12,888 bases of DNA from Mobiluncus sp034180645 (lineage in GTDB: Bacteria; Actinomycetota; Actinomycetes; Actinomycetales; Actinomycetaceae), in the NCBI RefSeq assembly GCF_034180645.1, contig NZ_JAXFNY010000022.1:1-12888 (forward strand). The letters are read 5' to 3'. The notes beneath the pieces are model-generated. The model worked only from the letters and a program-made list of their open reading frames with translations, had not been told where the DNA came from and ran no database searches. The translations under genes and the position numbers were made by a program. Positions 1 to 7,081 of the stretch are shown in pieces. Each line of letters starts with the position of its first letter. The stretch's first letter is position 1.

Positions 1-638
1 TCGACTTTGTCGGTGGAGACTTCCAGGAGAGGTTCATCCAACGTGACAGTATCACCGACGTTCTTGAGCCATTTTGTGACGGTGCCTTCGGTGACGGATT
101 CACCCAACGCCGGCATCTTAATGGGCTGACCCGTTCCACTCACCGCCGGAGGAACAGGAGTTGCCGGAGCTGCTGGGACCGCCGGAACATCTGACACGGC
201 CGGAGCCGCCGGGGGAACAGGGGGGATCGGAGGAGCCGGAATCTCCTCAGCTTTCGGAGGAATCGGCGGAACTGTCGGATAGGACCACTCAACCTGCGCG
301 CCGCCATCGCTACCAGCCGTGACGGTGGAAGGAATTTCGGGATTCGGCAGTTCAGGAACAGCCGGAGTCGCCGGAGCCGGCGGGGCGGCATTGACTTCTG
401 AAGCCTCGCCGACTTCAGCCAAAATGGTGCCTACGTCAACCGTTTCGTCCTCTGGCACCAAAATTTTGGTCAACACGCCCGCAACGGGACTGGGTATCTC
501 GGTGTCAACCTTATCAGTCGAGACCTCCAGGAGGGGTTCGTCCAGGGTGACGGTGTCGCCAACATTTTTCAGCCATTTCGTGACGGTACCTTCGGTCACC
601 GATTCTCCGAGCGCGGGCATTGCAACTGATTGAGCCAT
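1..638 (-). CDS. sucB: Dihydrolipoyl acyltransferase E2 of a 2-oxoacid dehydrogenase complex (N-terminal part, gene runs off left edge)
   Basis: The visible 212 residues hold one complete lipoyl domain (about residues 1-78), an Ala/Pro-rich flexible linker (about 83-170) and the first half of a second lipoyl domain (from Met175). The lipoyl-attachment lysines sit in the motif VSTDKV at Lys43 and Lys211. The peripheral-subunit-binding and catalytic domains must lie beyond the left edge. In this family the lipoyl arms carry acyl groups from E1 to E2 and are reoxidised by the E3 encoded just upstream by lpdA, 38 bp away. The ATG at 636-638 is followed directly by the domain start MAQSVAMPALGES; a GGAG lies 12 nt upstream, slightly far. 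Whether the complex uses pyruvate or 2-oxoglutarate cannot be told from the lipoyl region alone, so the symbol is the customary actinobacterial one, not proven. Confidence 0.93.
   Translation of the reverse strand, partial: MAQSVAMPALGESVTEGTVTKWLKNVGDTVTLDEPLLEVSTDKVDTEIPSPVAGVLTKILVPEDETVDVGTILAEVGEASEVNAAPPAPATPAVPELPNPEIPSTVTAGSDGGAQVEWSYPTVPPIPPKAEEIPAPPIPPVPPAAPAVSDVPAVPAAPATPVPPAVSGTGQPIKMPALGESVTEGTVTKWLKNVGDTVTLDEPLLEVSTDKV
3..620 (-). repeat. Tandem lipoyl-domain repeat within the E2 gene (copies 507-620 and 3-116)
   Basis: Residues 7-44 (507-620) and 175-212 (3-116) were aligned by hand. All 38 amino acids are identical, while 24 of the 38 codons differ, every one synonymously. 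The copies are separated by the remainder of the first lipoyl domain and the Ala/Pro linker. The second copy continues off the window, so the full repeat length is unknown. Confidence 0.9.
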
Positions 639-676
639 GATTTCGTCTTTCTCCTTTGATTGACTTTCCCGAAGTT

Positions 677-2044
677 TCAGCCGTGCAGCGGTTTGCCAGC
701 CAAAGCCATCGCCGCTTCACCAATCATCTCGTTTTGGGTTGGGTGGGTGTGCATCAGGTAAGCCAAATCCTCGGCATCAGCTTCCCAGTTCACAATGAGC
801 TGACCTTCACCAATCTGTTCCCCGATACGCTGACCCAAGGCGTGGAATCCCACAATCGGACCGTCCTTGACCTGTACCAGCTTCACGAACCCGGCGGCTT
901 TCAGCATTTGCGACTTCGCATTGCCCAACATATTGGACTGCTTCGAGATGACATTGTCCGCGCCGTAAACTTCCTTGGCTTTCGCCTCGGTCAAGCCCAC
1001 GGAGGCAATTTCGGGTTCGCAGAACGTTACGCGCGGAATGTTGTCATTGGGCACGACACGCGGGTTCAGTCCTGCGATTTCCTCGGCCACAAAGACCCCC
1101 TGCATAGTGGCGCGGTGCGCCAACTGCAGACCGGGCACAATGTCTCCGACTGCATAAATATTCCCCACTCCGGTGTGCAGGCGTTCGTTGGCCAACACGA
1201 AACCGCGATCCATCGGGATGCCCTGTGCCTCGTAACCCATGTTCGCCGTGTTCGGGCCGCGCCCAATCGCTACCAGCAGGTAATCAGCCCGCAAGCTCTG
1301 ACCGTCCTCGGTGTTCACCGTCACCCCGGAACCGTCCTCAGCAGCGTCCCGGAAACGGGTCCCGGTCATGAACTTAATCCCGCGCGCCTTGAACGCCTTT
1401 TCCAATCCCTTAGAAATATCCTCGTCCTCATTAGGCACCAAGCGTGGCAAAGCCTCAACAATGGTGACGTCCGCCCCGAAAGACTTCCACACGGAAGCAA
1501 ACTCAACGCCAATGACACCGCCGCCCAAAATGACTACTGAACTGGGAACATGATCGAGGAACAGGGCGTGCTCGGAACCGATAATACGTCCTCCCAGGTT
1601 CATTCCCAAAGTCTTGGTGACGGAACCGGAGGCCAAAACGATGTTCTTGCCCTTGAGCACCCGGTCTCCAGCGGTGACCGTATCGACTCCGCTGAGCACG
1701 CCGTGAGCGTTGACGAACTCGACCTTGTGGCTCTTAATCAACCCGGATAGGCCACGATGCATTTTGTTGATGATTCCGCTTTGGAACTCCAGCACCTTAG
1801 CCATATCGACGCCGTTGAAAGCGGAAATGACTCCCCAATCCGAGGATTCGTGCACGGTATCAGCAACTTCCGCGGCTCTCAGCAAAGCCTTGGTCGGTAT
1901 GCAACCGCGGTGCAAACAGGTGCCGCCAACTTTGTCCGCTTCGACCAGGGCGACGCTCATTCCCAGAGAAGTTGCTCGCAAAGCACAAGCGTAACCGCCA
2001 TTTCCGCCGCCTAAAATCACTACATCGTATTGTTCTTCGCTCAA
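677..2044 (-). CDS. lpdA: Dihydrolipoamide dehydrogenase (E3)
   Basis: This 455-residue flavoprotein oxidises the dihydrolipoyl groups of 2-oxoacid dehydrogenase E2 subunits and passes electrons through FAD to NAD+. Seen directly: an N-terminal FAD-binding GGGNGG loop (residues 12-17), the redox-active disulfide motif GGTCLHRGC with Cys43 and Cys48, a central NAD-binding motif ILGGGVIGVEFAS, the AVGD segment of the FAD domain, and the C-terminal HPTQNE motif (His434, Glu439) that supplies the catalytic base in the partner subunit. Length is normal for the family. The start is TTG at 2042-2044, with GGAG 7 nt upstream; no ATG fits in frame. It sits 38 bp upstream of the E2 gene on the same strand, which suggests co-transcription, and 104 bp after pepA, where no terminator is visible. 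Confidence 0.97.
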   Translation of the reverse strand: MSEEQYDVVILGGGNGGYACALRATSLGMSVALVEADKVGGTCLHRGCIPTKALLRAAEVADTVHESSDWGVISAFNGVDMAKVLEFQSGIINKMHRGLSGLIKSHKVEFVNAHGVLSGVDTVTAGDRVLKGKNIVLASGSVTKTLGMNLGGRIIGSEHALFLDHVPSSVVILGGGVIGVEFASVWKSFGADVTIVEALPRLVPNEDEDISKGLEKAFKARGIKFMTGTRFRDAAEDGSGVTVNTEDGQSLRADYLLVAIGRGPNTANMGYEAQGIPMDRGFVLANERLHTGVGNIYAVGDIVPGLQLAHRATMQGVFVAEEIAGLNPRVVPNDNIPRVTFCEPEIASVGLTEAKAKEVYGADNVISKQSNMLGNAKSQMLKAAGFVKLVQVKDGPIVGFHALGQRIGEQIGEGQLIVNWEADAEDLAYLMHTHPTQNEMIGEAAMALAGKPLHG

Positions 2045-2051
2045 TGTTCAA

Positions 2052-2055
2052 CTCC
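2052..2055 (-). promoter_or_regulatory. Ribosome binding site supporting the TTG start of lpdA
   Basis: GGAG on the minus strand lies 7 nt before the TTG codon at 2044-2042. The encoded product then begins MSEEQYDVVILGGG, the expected distance before the FAD loop. This makes TTG the likely real start. Confidence 0.7.
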
Positions 2056-2148
2056 AGTTCTATCAAAGGAACAAAATTCTCAGCAGGTTCATTCTTTCAC
2101 TAAACGCTTTACATGTGTTAATGCAAACAGGGTGAGAGAAAACTGCCG

Positions 2149-3582
2149 TTAGCGTCCCATTTCGGCAATGACCCGCAGCAGGGTACGCACCCCGTAACCA
2201 GTACCGCCTTTCGGGGTATATCCCCAGGCAGAATCGGTATTAAAACCCGGACCGGCAATGTCGATATGCGCCCACGGGGTGTCGCCCACAAACTGTTTCA
2301 GGAAAATCCCGGCCACCAGCATTCCAGCCTCGCGTTTCGAGGAAGAATTCGCGATGTCAGCCACGTCAGAATGCAAGTGCTCCAACAGGTATTCCGGCAG
2401 CGGCGCCGTCCAAGCCGGTTCCCCGACCGCCACGGAGGCGTCGCGTATCCAGTCCTTTTGGCACCCCATCACTCCGGCCATGCGGCTACCAAAAGCCACT
2501 CTCTGCGCGCCGGTCAGGGTAGCCATGTCAATGACCAAGTCGGGATGCTGCGCCACCGCCATAGTCAAACCGTCAGCCAGCACCAACCGTCCTTCCGCAT
2601 CGGTGTTGGTAATTTCCACGGTTTTCCCGCTTTTCATCGTAATGACGTCATCGACCCGCGACGCATTACCGCTGACCAGGTTTTCCGCCAAACACAGCCA
2701 CGCCGTGACTTTCACCGGCAGACCCATTTCCGCCGCCGCTAAGCACACCGATCCCATGGTGGCGGCGCCGGTCATATCCGATTTCATGGTGAGCATGAAA
2801 TTGCTGGGTTTCAGGCTGTAACCACCGGAATCAAAAGTGATGCCCTTGCCAACCAGGGCGACATGAGCTTTCGCGCCCTCGGGCGCGTAGGTCAACTTCA
2901 CCAGGCAGGGCTTGCGCTTGGAGCCTTTCCCTACCGCGACGAGGCCGCCGAAGCCCTGGTCTTTGAGGTCCCGGTAACTCCACTTTTCAAAGCTGACCGG
3001 CAGGTTCTTGCTGGCTTTCTGGAACGCTTTGGCCATAGATTCGGGGTACAGCTCGGAGGGGGAAGTGTTCACCAGGTCGCGGACTCGCGTGACCGCCTTG
3101 ACGGTGGTTTGCAGTTGGGCCCGCTCCGCATCGCTAAGAGCATCGTGGGCCGGAATGCACAGAGTTTTCAGGGTTTTGGCGGGTTTGGACTGATACTTTC
3201 CAAAACGATAGGCCCCCAGAAGCGCCCCCTCGACCGTGGCCAAGACTTCTTCCCGGTTCTTTGTGGGGAAAGAAAAAGCGAGTTCTTCACTGTTGACGCT
3301 ACGGGTCACGTTGCCAGCCGCTTCGCGGAAGTTCTGGAGAGTTTCGGCGGTATTGTTCGGGGAGCCGACTCCGACAAACACTACGAACGCGGCGGAAAAA
3401 TCATGCGGGGAGGGAACCCTGTTGACCTCTCCGAGCTTTCCGGTCACTCCGGCAGCGCGGGCAAAATCCCGCAGGGCGGGAAAAGTGGGAACCTGCAGTT
3501 CCTTGCCTTCTTTGGCGACAGCAAGCACCAGGGGAGTGGACAGGGCGGGCAAATCTTTAGAAAAAACATCAATCTTGGTCAT
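2149..3582 (-). CDS. pepA: Leucyl aminopeptidase, M17 family
   Basis: This is a cytosolic di-metal aminopeptidase that removes N-terminal residues from peptides, in a family that normally forms hexamers. The 477 residues have the M17 layout: a variable N-terminal domain (about 1-160) and a conserved catalytic domain. The catalytic residues are all visible: Lys246, Asp251, Lys258, Asp269, then Asp328, Glu330 and Arg332 in the signature NTDAEGR (326-332). These match the metal ligands, active-site lysine and arginine of the bovine enzyme in order and spacing. The ATG at 3580-3582 has GTAGGA about 7 nt upstream. Some M17 enzymes, such as E. coli PepA, also bind DNA in Xer site resolution; nothing here shows that role. 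It is divergent from gap across 312 bp and lies upstream of lpdA on the same strand. Confidence 0.96.
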   Translation of the reverse strand: MTKIDVFSKDLPALSTPLVLAVAKEGKELQVPTFPALRDFARAAGVTGKLGEVNRVPSPHDFSAAFVVFVGVGSPNNTAETLQNFREAAGNVTRSVNSEELAFSFPTKNREEVLATVEGALLGAYRFGKYQSKPAKTLKTLCIPAHDALSDAERAQLQTTVKAVTRVRDLVNTSPSELYPESMAKAFQKASKNLPVSFEKWSYRDLKDQGFGGLVAVGKGSKRKPCLVKLTYAPEGAKAHVALVGKGITFDSGGYSLKPSNFMLTMKSDMTGAATMGSVCLAAAEMGLPVKVTAWLCLAENLVSGNASRVDDVITMKSGKTVEITNTDAEGRLVLADGLTMAVAQHPDLVIDMATLTGAQRVAFGSRMAGVMGCQKDWIRDASVAVGEPAWTAPLPEYLLEHLHSDVADIANSSSKREAGMLVAGIFLKQFVGDTPWAHIDIAGPGFNTDSAWGYTPKGGTGYGVRTLLRVIAEMGR

Positions 3583-3740
3583 ACCTGAATCCTACGTCCT
3601 TTTTCGGGTTGGTTTGCGGTTTTGTCTCCCCGCCAAGGGGCTCGGCCTGCGGGTCCGCGGTGTCGAAACGGGTGCGCCGTGAATTAATAATTCGGGTTTT
3701 TCGGGACGGTTTTGGCGCATAAGAGCGAAATTAACCGGAA

Positions 3741-3769
3741 TTTAACTGCGATTTCTGATGATTTATAGG
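3741..3769 (+). promoter_or_regulatory. Candidate gap promoter
   Basis: TTTAAC (3741-3746) and TATAGG (3764-3769) are spaced by 17 bp. The match to the sigma-70-type consensus is partial (3/6 and 4/6). It would give a leader of roughly 115-120 nt containing the inverted repeat at 3863-3880. Confidence 0.35.
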
Positions 3770-3884
3770 TGTGTTTCAGGTAGGTTTTAAGGGCTGGTCG
3801 ACATTTTTGACCGGGTTCCGCAGTGCATTTGCTGCCGGGATTGAATAACTAAAGAACCTACATGTGCACAGAGTTGCACAAGAT

Positions 3885-3890
3885 GGAGGA
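3885..3890 (+). promoter_or_regulatory. Ribosome binding site that fixes the gap start at GTG
   Basis: GGAGGA lies 4-5 nt before GTG at 3895. Starting here gives MTVRVGINGFGRIGR, the usual GAPDH N-terminus. The upstream in-frame ATG codons at 3862 and 3883 have no comparable site and would add non-conserved residues. Confidence 0.8.
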
Positions 3891-3894
3891 AACT

Positions 3895-4902
3895 GTGACT
3901 GTCCGTGTTGGCATTAATGGCTTTGGCCGTATTGGTCGTAACTTCTTCCGCGCCGCCCTGGAGCAGGGCGCGGACATCGAGATTGTTGGCGTGAACGACT
4001 TGACCGACAACCACACCTTGTCTCACCTGTTGAAATATGATTCGGTGACCGGCCGCCTGGGCAGGGAAGTCAGCTATGATGACGATTCCATTACCGTTGA
4101 CGGCAAGAAATTTGCCGCCATGGCAGAGCGCGACCCTGCCAACCTGCCTTGGGGCGATTTGGGTGCGGATATTGTGATTGAATCCACCGGCTTATTTACC
4201 GATGGTGACGCGGCTCGCGCCCACATTAAGGCCGGTGCCAAGAAAGTCATTATCTCCGCTCCCGCCAAGGGAAACGTGGATGCAACTTTCGTCATGGGTG
4301 TAAACCATGAGACTTACGATCCGGCAAAGCACCACGTGGTTTCTAACGCTTCTTGCACCACGAACTGCTTGGCCCCCATGGCAAAGGTACTGGACGACGA
4401 GTTCGGCATTGAATATGGTTTGATGACCACTATTCACGCCTACACCGGCGACCAGCGTATTCACGATGCTCCGCACAAGGATTTGCGTCGTGCCCGCGCT
4501 GCGGCCCAAAACATTGTGCCGACTTCCACCGGTGCTGCCCGTGCGGTCGCCCTGGTGCTTCCCCAGTTGAAGGGTAAGCTCGATGGTTACGCCTTGCGTG
4601 TGCCGGTTATCACCGGTTCCGTCACCGACTTGAGCTTCATCCCGAAGAAGTCCTGCTCGGTTGACGATATCAATGCTGCCATGAAGGCTGCCGCCGCGGG
4701 CTCTTTGAAGGGTATTTTGGATTACAACGATGATGGCATCGTTTCGACCGACATCGTCACCGATCCGCACTCTTCGATTTACGATGCGCCTCTGACCAAG
4801 CAGATTGACAACATGATTAAGTGTGTGTCTTGGTACGACAACGAATGGGGCTACTCCAACCGCGTGGTTGACCTGACCATGTTCATGGGCAAGCAGCTCT
4901 AA
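3895..4902 (+). CDS. gap: Glyceraldehyde-3-phosphate dehydrogenase
   Basis: This enzyme oxidises and phosphorylates glyceraldehyde 3-phosphate to 1,3-bisphosphoglycerate with NAD+ in glycolysis. From the GTG start the product is 335 residues, the family's normal length. The NAD-binding loop GINGFGRIGR is at residues 6-15, Asp35 sits where NAD-specific enzymes bind the adenosine ribose, the catalytic Cys154 lies in SNASCTTNC, and His181 in TTIHAYTGDQ is the paired base. The conserved C-terminal WYDNEWGYSNR is present. pgk, encoding the next glycolytic enzyme, starts 95 bp downstream, but a strong hairpin lies between them. An upstream in-frame extension to ATG 3862 is possible but less likely. 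The gene is intact. Confidence 0.98.
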   Translation: MTVRVGINGFGRIGRNFFRAALEQGADIEIVGVNDLTDNHTLSHLLKYDSVTGRLGREVSYDDDSITVDGKKFAAMAERDPANLPWGDLGADIVIESTGLFTDGDAARAHIKAGAKKVIISAPAKGNVDATFVMGVNHETYDPAKHHVVSNASCTTNCLAPMAKVLDDEFGIEYGLMTTIHAYTGDQRIHDAPHKDLRRARAAAQNIVPTSTGAARAVALVLPQLKGKLDGYALRVPVITGSVTDLSFIPKKSCSVDDINAAMKAAAAGSLKGILDYNDDGIVSTDIVTDPHSSIYDAPLTKQIDNMIKCVSWYDNEWGYSNRVVDLTMFMGKQL

Positions 4903-4918
4903 TCTGGGAGTTTTCGAG

Positions 4919-4971
4919 TGTGAGAGGACGCCTGCATTTCTACGCGATTTGCGGGCGTCTTCTCGCATTTT
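4919..4971 (+). terminator. Terminator-like hairpin between gap and pgk
   Basis: An 18-bp stem (4919-4936 with 4950-4967) pairs without bulges, including three G-U pairs, around a 13-nt loop, and is followed by TTTT at 4968-4971. Only 26 bp remain before the pgk ATG, too short for an obvious promoter. It may be a partial terminator or a 3'-stabilising structure that sets gap expression above pgk-tpiA. Confidence 0.75.
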
Positions 4972-4997
4972 CCTAGTGTTTAAGGAAAGGAAATAAT

Positions 4998-6191
4998 ATG
5001 CTGAAAACTATCGATTCCTTGGGGGATTTGAGCGGCAAGCGCGTTTTAGTGCGTTGCGACTTTAATGTGCCCCTCAAGGACGGCGTCATTACTGACGATG
5101 GGCGTATCCGCGCGGCGCTACCGACCTTGCAAAAGTTGCTGGATAGCGGAGCGAAAGTTATCACTATGGCTCACCTGGGGCGTCCTAAAGGCCAGGTCAT
5201 GCCCGAATTTTCTCTGGCTCCAGTATCGCAGCGCCTCGCTGAGCTGATTGGGGTCAAGGTCACTTTGGCTGAGGACACGACCGGTGCGGACGCGAAAGCG
5301 AAAGCTGCCGCCCTGGCCACCGGCGAAATCCTTATGCTGGAAAACGTCCGCTTCGACCCTCGGGAAACCTCGAAAGACGACGCCGAACGCGCTGCTTTCG
5401 CTGCTGAAATGGCGGCGTTGGCGGACTGCTACGTGTCCGATGGCTTCGGGGTAGTGCACCGTAAGCAAACCTCGGTTTATGACGTGGCGAAACTGCTGCC
5501 CGCAGCGGCTGGTTTCCTGGTGTTAAAGGAAATCGAATCCCTGCGCAAGGCCACCGAGAACCCGGAGCGTCCCTACACGGTGGTGCTGGGCGGCTCGAAA
5601 GTTTCCGACAAGCTCGGCGTTATCGCGAACCTGTTGACAAAAGCCGACACCCTGCTGATTGGCGGCGGTATGGCGTTTACGTTCCTGGCGGCGCAAGGAT
5701 ATGCGGTAGGCAAGTCCCTGTTGGAATCCGACCAAATTGACACCGTGAAAGGCTACCTGGACCAGGCGAAACAAAACGGCGTCGAACTGGTGCTGCCGGT
5801 AGACGTCGTGGTGGCTCCCGAGTTTAAGGCTGACGCTCCAGCGACCGTAGTGGCCGCCGATGCTATCCCCGAGGACCAGATGGGTCTGGATATCGGGCCG
5901 AACTCGGGCGAACTCTTTGCCGCGAAGATTGCCGAGTCAAAAACCGTGGCGTGGAACGGGCCGATGGGCGTGTTCGAGTTCCCGGCTTTCGCGGATGGCA
6001 CGAAAGCGGTAGCAAAGGCATTGCAGGACGGCACGGCCTTTGGCATCGTGGGCGGCGGGGACTCCGCGGCGGCGGTGCGCCAACTGGGCTTTGACGAGTC
6101 CAAGTTCAGCCACATCTCCACCGGCGGCGGAGCATCACTAGAATTGTTGGAGGGCAAAGTTTTGCCCGGTATTGAAGTATTGGAGGCCTAA
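4998..6191 (+). CDS. pgk: Phosphoglycerate kinase
   Basis: This enzyme transfers phosphate from 1,3-bisphosphoglycerate to ADP, giving ATP and 3-phosphoglycerate. The 397-residue product has the N-terminal signature VLVRCDFNVP (Arg19, Asp21, Asn23), HLGRPKG (59-65), LENVRF (114-119), VVHRKQTS with His154-Arg155, and the C-terminal nucleotide domain motifs GGSKVSDK (198-205), WNGPMGVFE (319-327), GGGDS (352-356) and STGGGAS (374-380). Length is normal. The ATG at 4998 follows AAGGAAAGGAAATAAT, a purine-rich ribosome binding site. tpiA starts 2 nt after the stop codon, so the two are very likely translated from one mRNA, with translational coupling possible. Transcription probably comes by read-through from gap. 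Confidence 0.98.
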   Translation: MLKTIDSLGDLSGKRVLVRCDFNVPLKDGVITDDGRIRAALPTLQKLLDSGAKVITMAHLGRPKGQVMPEFSLAPVSQRLAELIGVKVTLAEDTTGADAKAKAAALATGEILMLENVRFDPRETSKDDAERAAFAAEMAALADCYVSDGFGVVHRKQTSVYDVAKLLPAAAGFLVLKEIESLRKATENPERPYTVVLGGSKVSDKLGVIANLLTKADTLLIGGGMAFTFLAAQGYAVGKSLLESDQIDTVKGYLDQAKQNGVELVLPVDVVVAPEFKADAPATVVAADAIPEDQMGLDIGPNSGELFAAKIAESKTVAWNGPMGVFEFPAFADGTKAVAKALQDGTAFGIVGGGDSAAAVRQLGFDESKFSHISTGGGASLELLEGKVLPGIEVLEA

Positions 6192-6193
6192 AC

Positions 6194-6970
6194 ATGGCAC
6201 GTATTCCCCTGATGGCAGGCAACTGGAAGATGAACCTCGACCACCTCGAGGCGATTCAGTTGGTCAATCAGCTGAATCTTGATCTGCAAGATCATCGTCA
6301 CGACTTTAGCAAGGTGGAGGTGGCGGTCATTCCGCCGTTTACCGACATTCGTTCGGTACAGACCACCATCGACGGCGACGACATGAAGATTAAGTACGGC
6401 GCTCAAGACGTCTCCACCCATGACAACGGTGCCTACACCGGCGAAGTGTCTACCGCGATGCTGACCAAACTGGGCTGCACCTATGTGGTGGTGGGTCACT
6501 CGGAACGCCGTGAATATCACCAGGAAAGCGACGCTGTCGTTAATGAAAAGGCGCGCAAGGTTCTGGCAGCGGGTATGGTACCGATTATCTGCTGCGGTGA
6601 GGCTCTGGAGGTGCGCAAGGCTGGAAAGCACGTCGAGCACGTTTTGGCCCAGATTGCAGCGGCTTTTGACGCTATCCCCACCCCGGACGCCGCCAAGTGC
6701 GTGGTCGCCTACGAACCCATCTGGGCGATTGGCACGGGCGAGACCGCGACCCCGGAAAATGCGGAGGAAGTTTGTGGGGCTATCCGCGCCAAGCTGGCAG
6801 AGCTTTACGGTCAGGAAACCGCTGATGGAATCCGTGTCCTCTACGGCGGTTCGGTCAAGTCCGCGAACGTGGCTGAGCTCATGGCTCAACCCAACGTGGA
6901 CGGCGGCTTGGTCGGCGGCGCTTCCCTGAAAGCTGAAGAATTCGGGAAAATCTGCCGCCTCGGCGAGTAA
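6194..6970 (+). CDS. tpiA: Triosephosphate isomerase
   Basis: This enzyme interconverts dihydroxyacetone phosphate and glyceraldehyde 3-phosphate. The 258 residues form the expected TIM barrel sequence: AGNWKMN with Asn10 and Lys12, catalytic His102 in VVGHSERR, catalytic Glu174 in AYEPIWAIGTG (172-182), and the phosphate-binding YGGSVK and GGLVGGASL segments near the C-terminus. The ATG is 2 nt after the pgk stop, and its ribosome binding site GGAGG (6182-6186) lies inside the end of pgk, a layout that favours translational coupling. A perfect hairpin terminator follows. In many actinobacteria secG comes next; here the fluoride channel unit on the other strand intervenes. Confidence 0.98.
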   Translation: MARIPLMAGNWKMNLDHLEAIQLVNQLNLDLQDHRHDFSKVEVAVIPPFTDIRSVQTTIDGDDMKIKYGAQDVSTHDNGAYTGEVSTAMLTKLGCTYVVVGHSERREYHQESDAVVNEKARKVLAAGMVPIICCGEALEVRKAGKHVEHVLAQIAAAFDAIPTPDAAKCVVAYEPIWAIGTGETATPENAEEVCGAIRAKLAELYGQETADGIRVLYGGSVKSANVAELMAQPNVDGGLVGGASLKAEEFGKICRLGE

Positions 6971-6990
6971 CGCCACCGGCAAGACCCCTT

Positions 6991-7043
6991 AAACTTTCCC
7001 GGGGAGGCTATTGATATTCAGTAGCCTCCCCGGGAAAGTTTTT
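6991..7043. terminator. Strong rho-independent terminator after tpiA, probably bidirectional
   Basis: Perfect 20-bp arms at 6991-7010 and 7022-7041 enclose an 11-nt loop, with TTTTT at 7039-7043 on the plus strand. The minus-strand exit has only a short T run, but the stem could also end the convergent gene that stops at 7082. Confidence 0.9.
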
Positions 7044-7081
7044 ATGACTCTGAGCCAGTCATTACCGCCTGTGCGGTAAAG

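Larger units (their letters stand above)
3583..3894. promoter_or_regulatory. Divergent pepA-gap intergenic region (312 bp)
   Basis: No gene is supported here. The half near pepA is G+C-rich, the half near gap is A+T-richer. It contains a short inverted repeat at 3681-3693 (GAATT-AAT-AATTC), a candidate gap promoter at 3741-3769, a 6-bp inverted repeat at 3863-3880 and the gap ribosome binding site. For pepA, TATTAA overlapping 3681-3693 on the minus strand could be a -10, but no good -35 accompanies it. Confidence 0.6.

Noticed and set aside
656..1540. 294-codon plus-strand frame opposite lpdA
   Set aside because: It is antisense to a gene with full family motifs; the translation shows no motif of its own and lacks a convincing start context.
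2863..3588. 241-codon plus-strand frame opposite pepA
   Set aside because: Shadow of the pepA codons; no recognisable domains.
3798..3812. TTGACC near 3807 as the gap -35
   Set aside because: No acceptable -10 lies 15-19 bp downstream of it.
3862..3894. Upstream ATG codons (3862, 3883) as gap starts
   Set aside because: No good ribosome binding site and the added residues are not part of the GAPDH family; GTG 3895 has GGAGGA.
4192..4968. 258-codon minus-strand frame opposite gap
   Set aside because: Shadow of gap; it also begins inside the gap-pgk hairpin.
6188..6982. 264-codon minus-strand frame opposite tpiA
   Set aside because: Covers tpiA almost exactly as an antisense shadow; tpiA has all catalytic residues.
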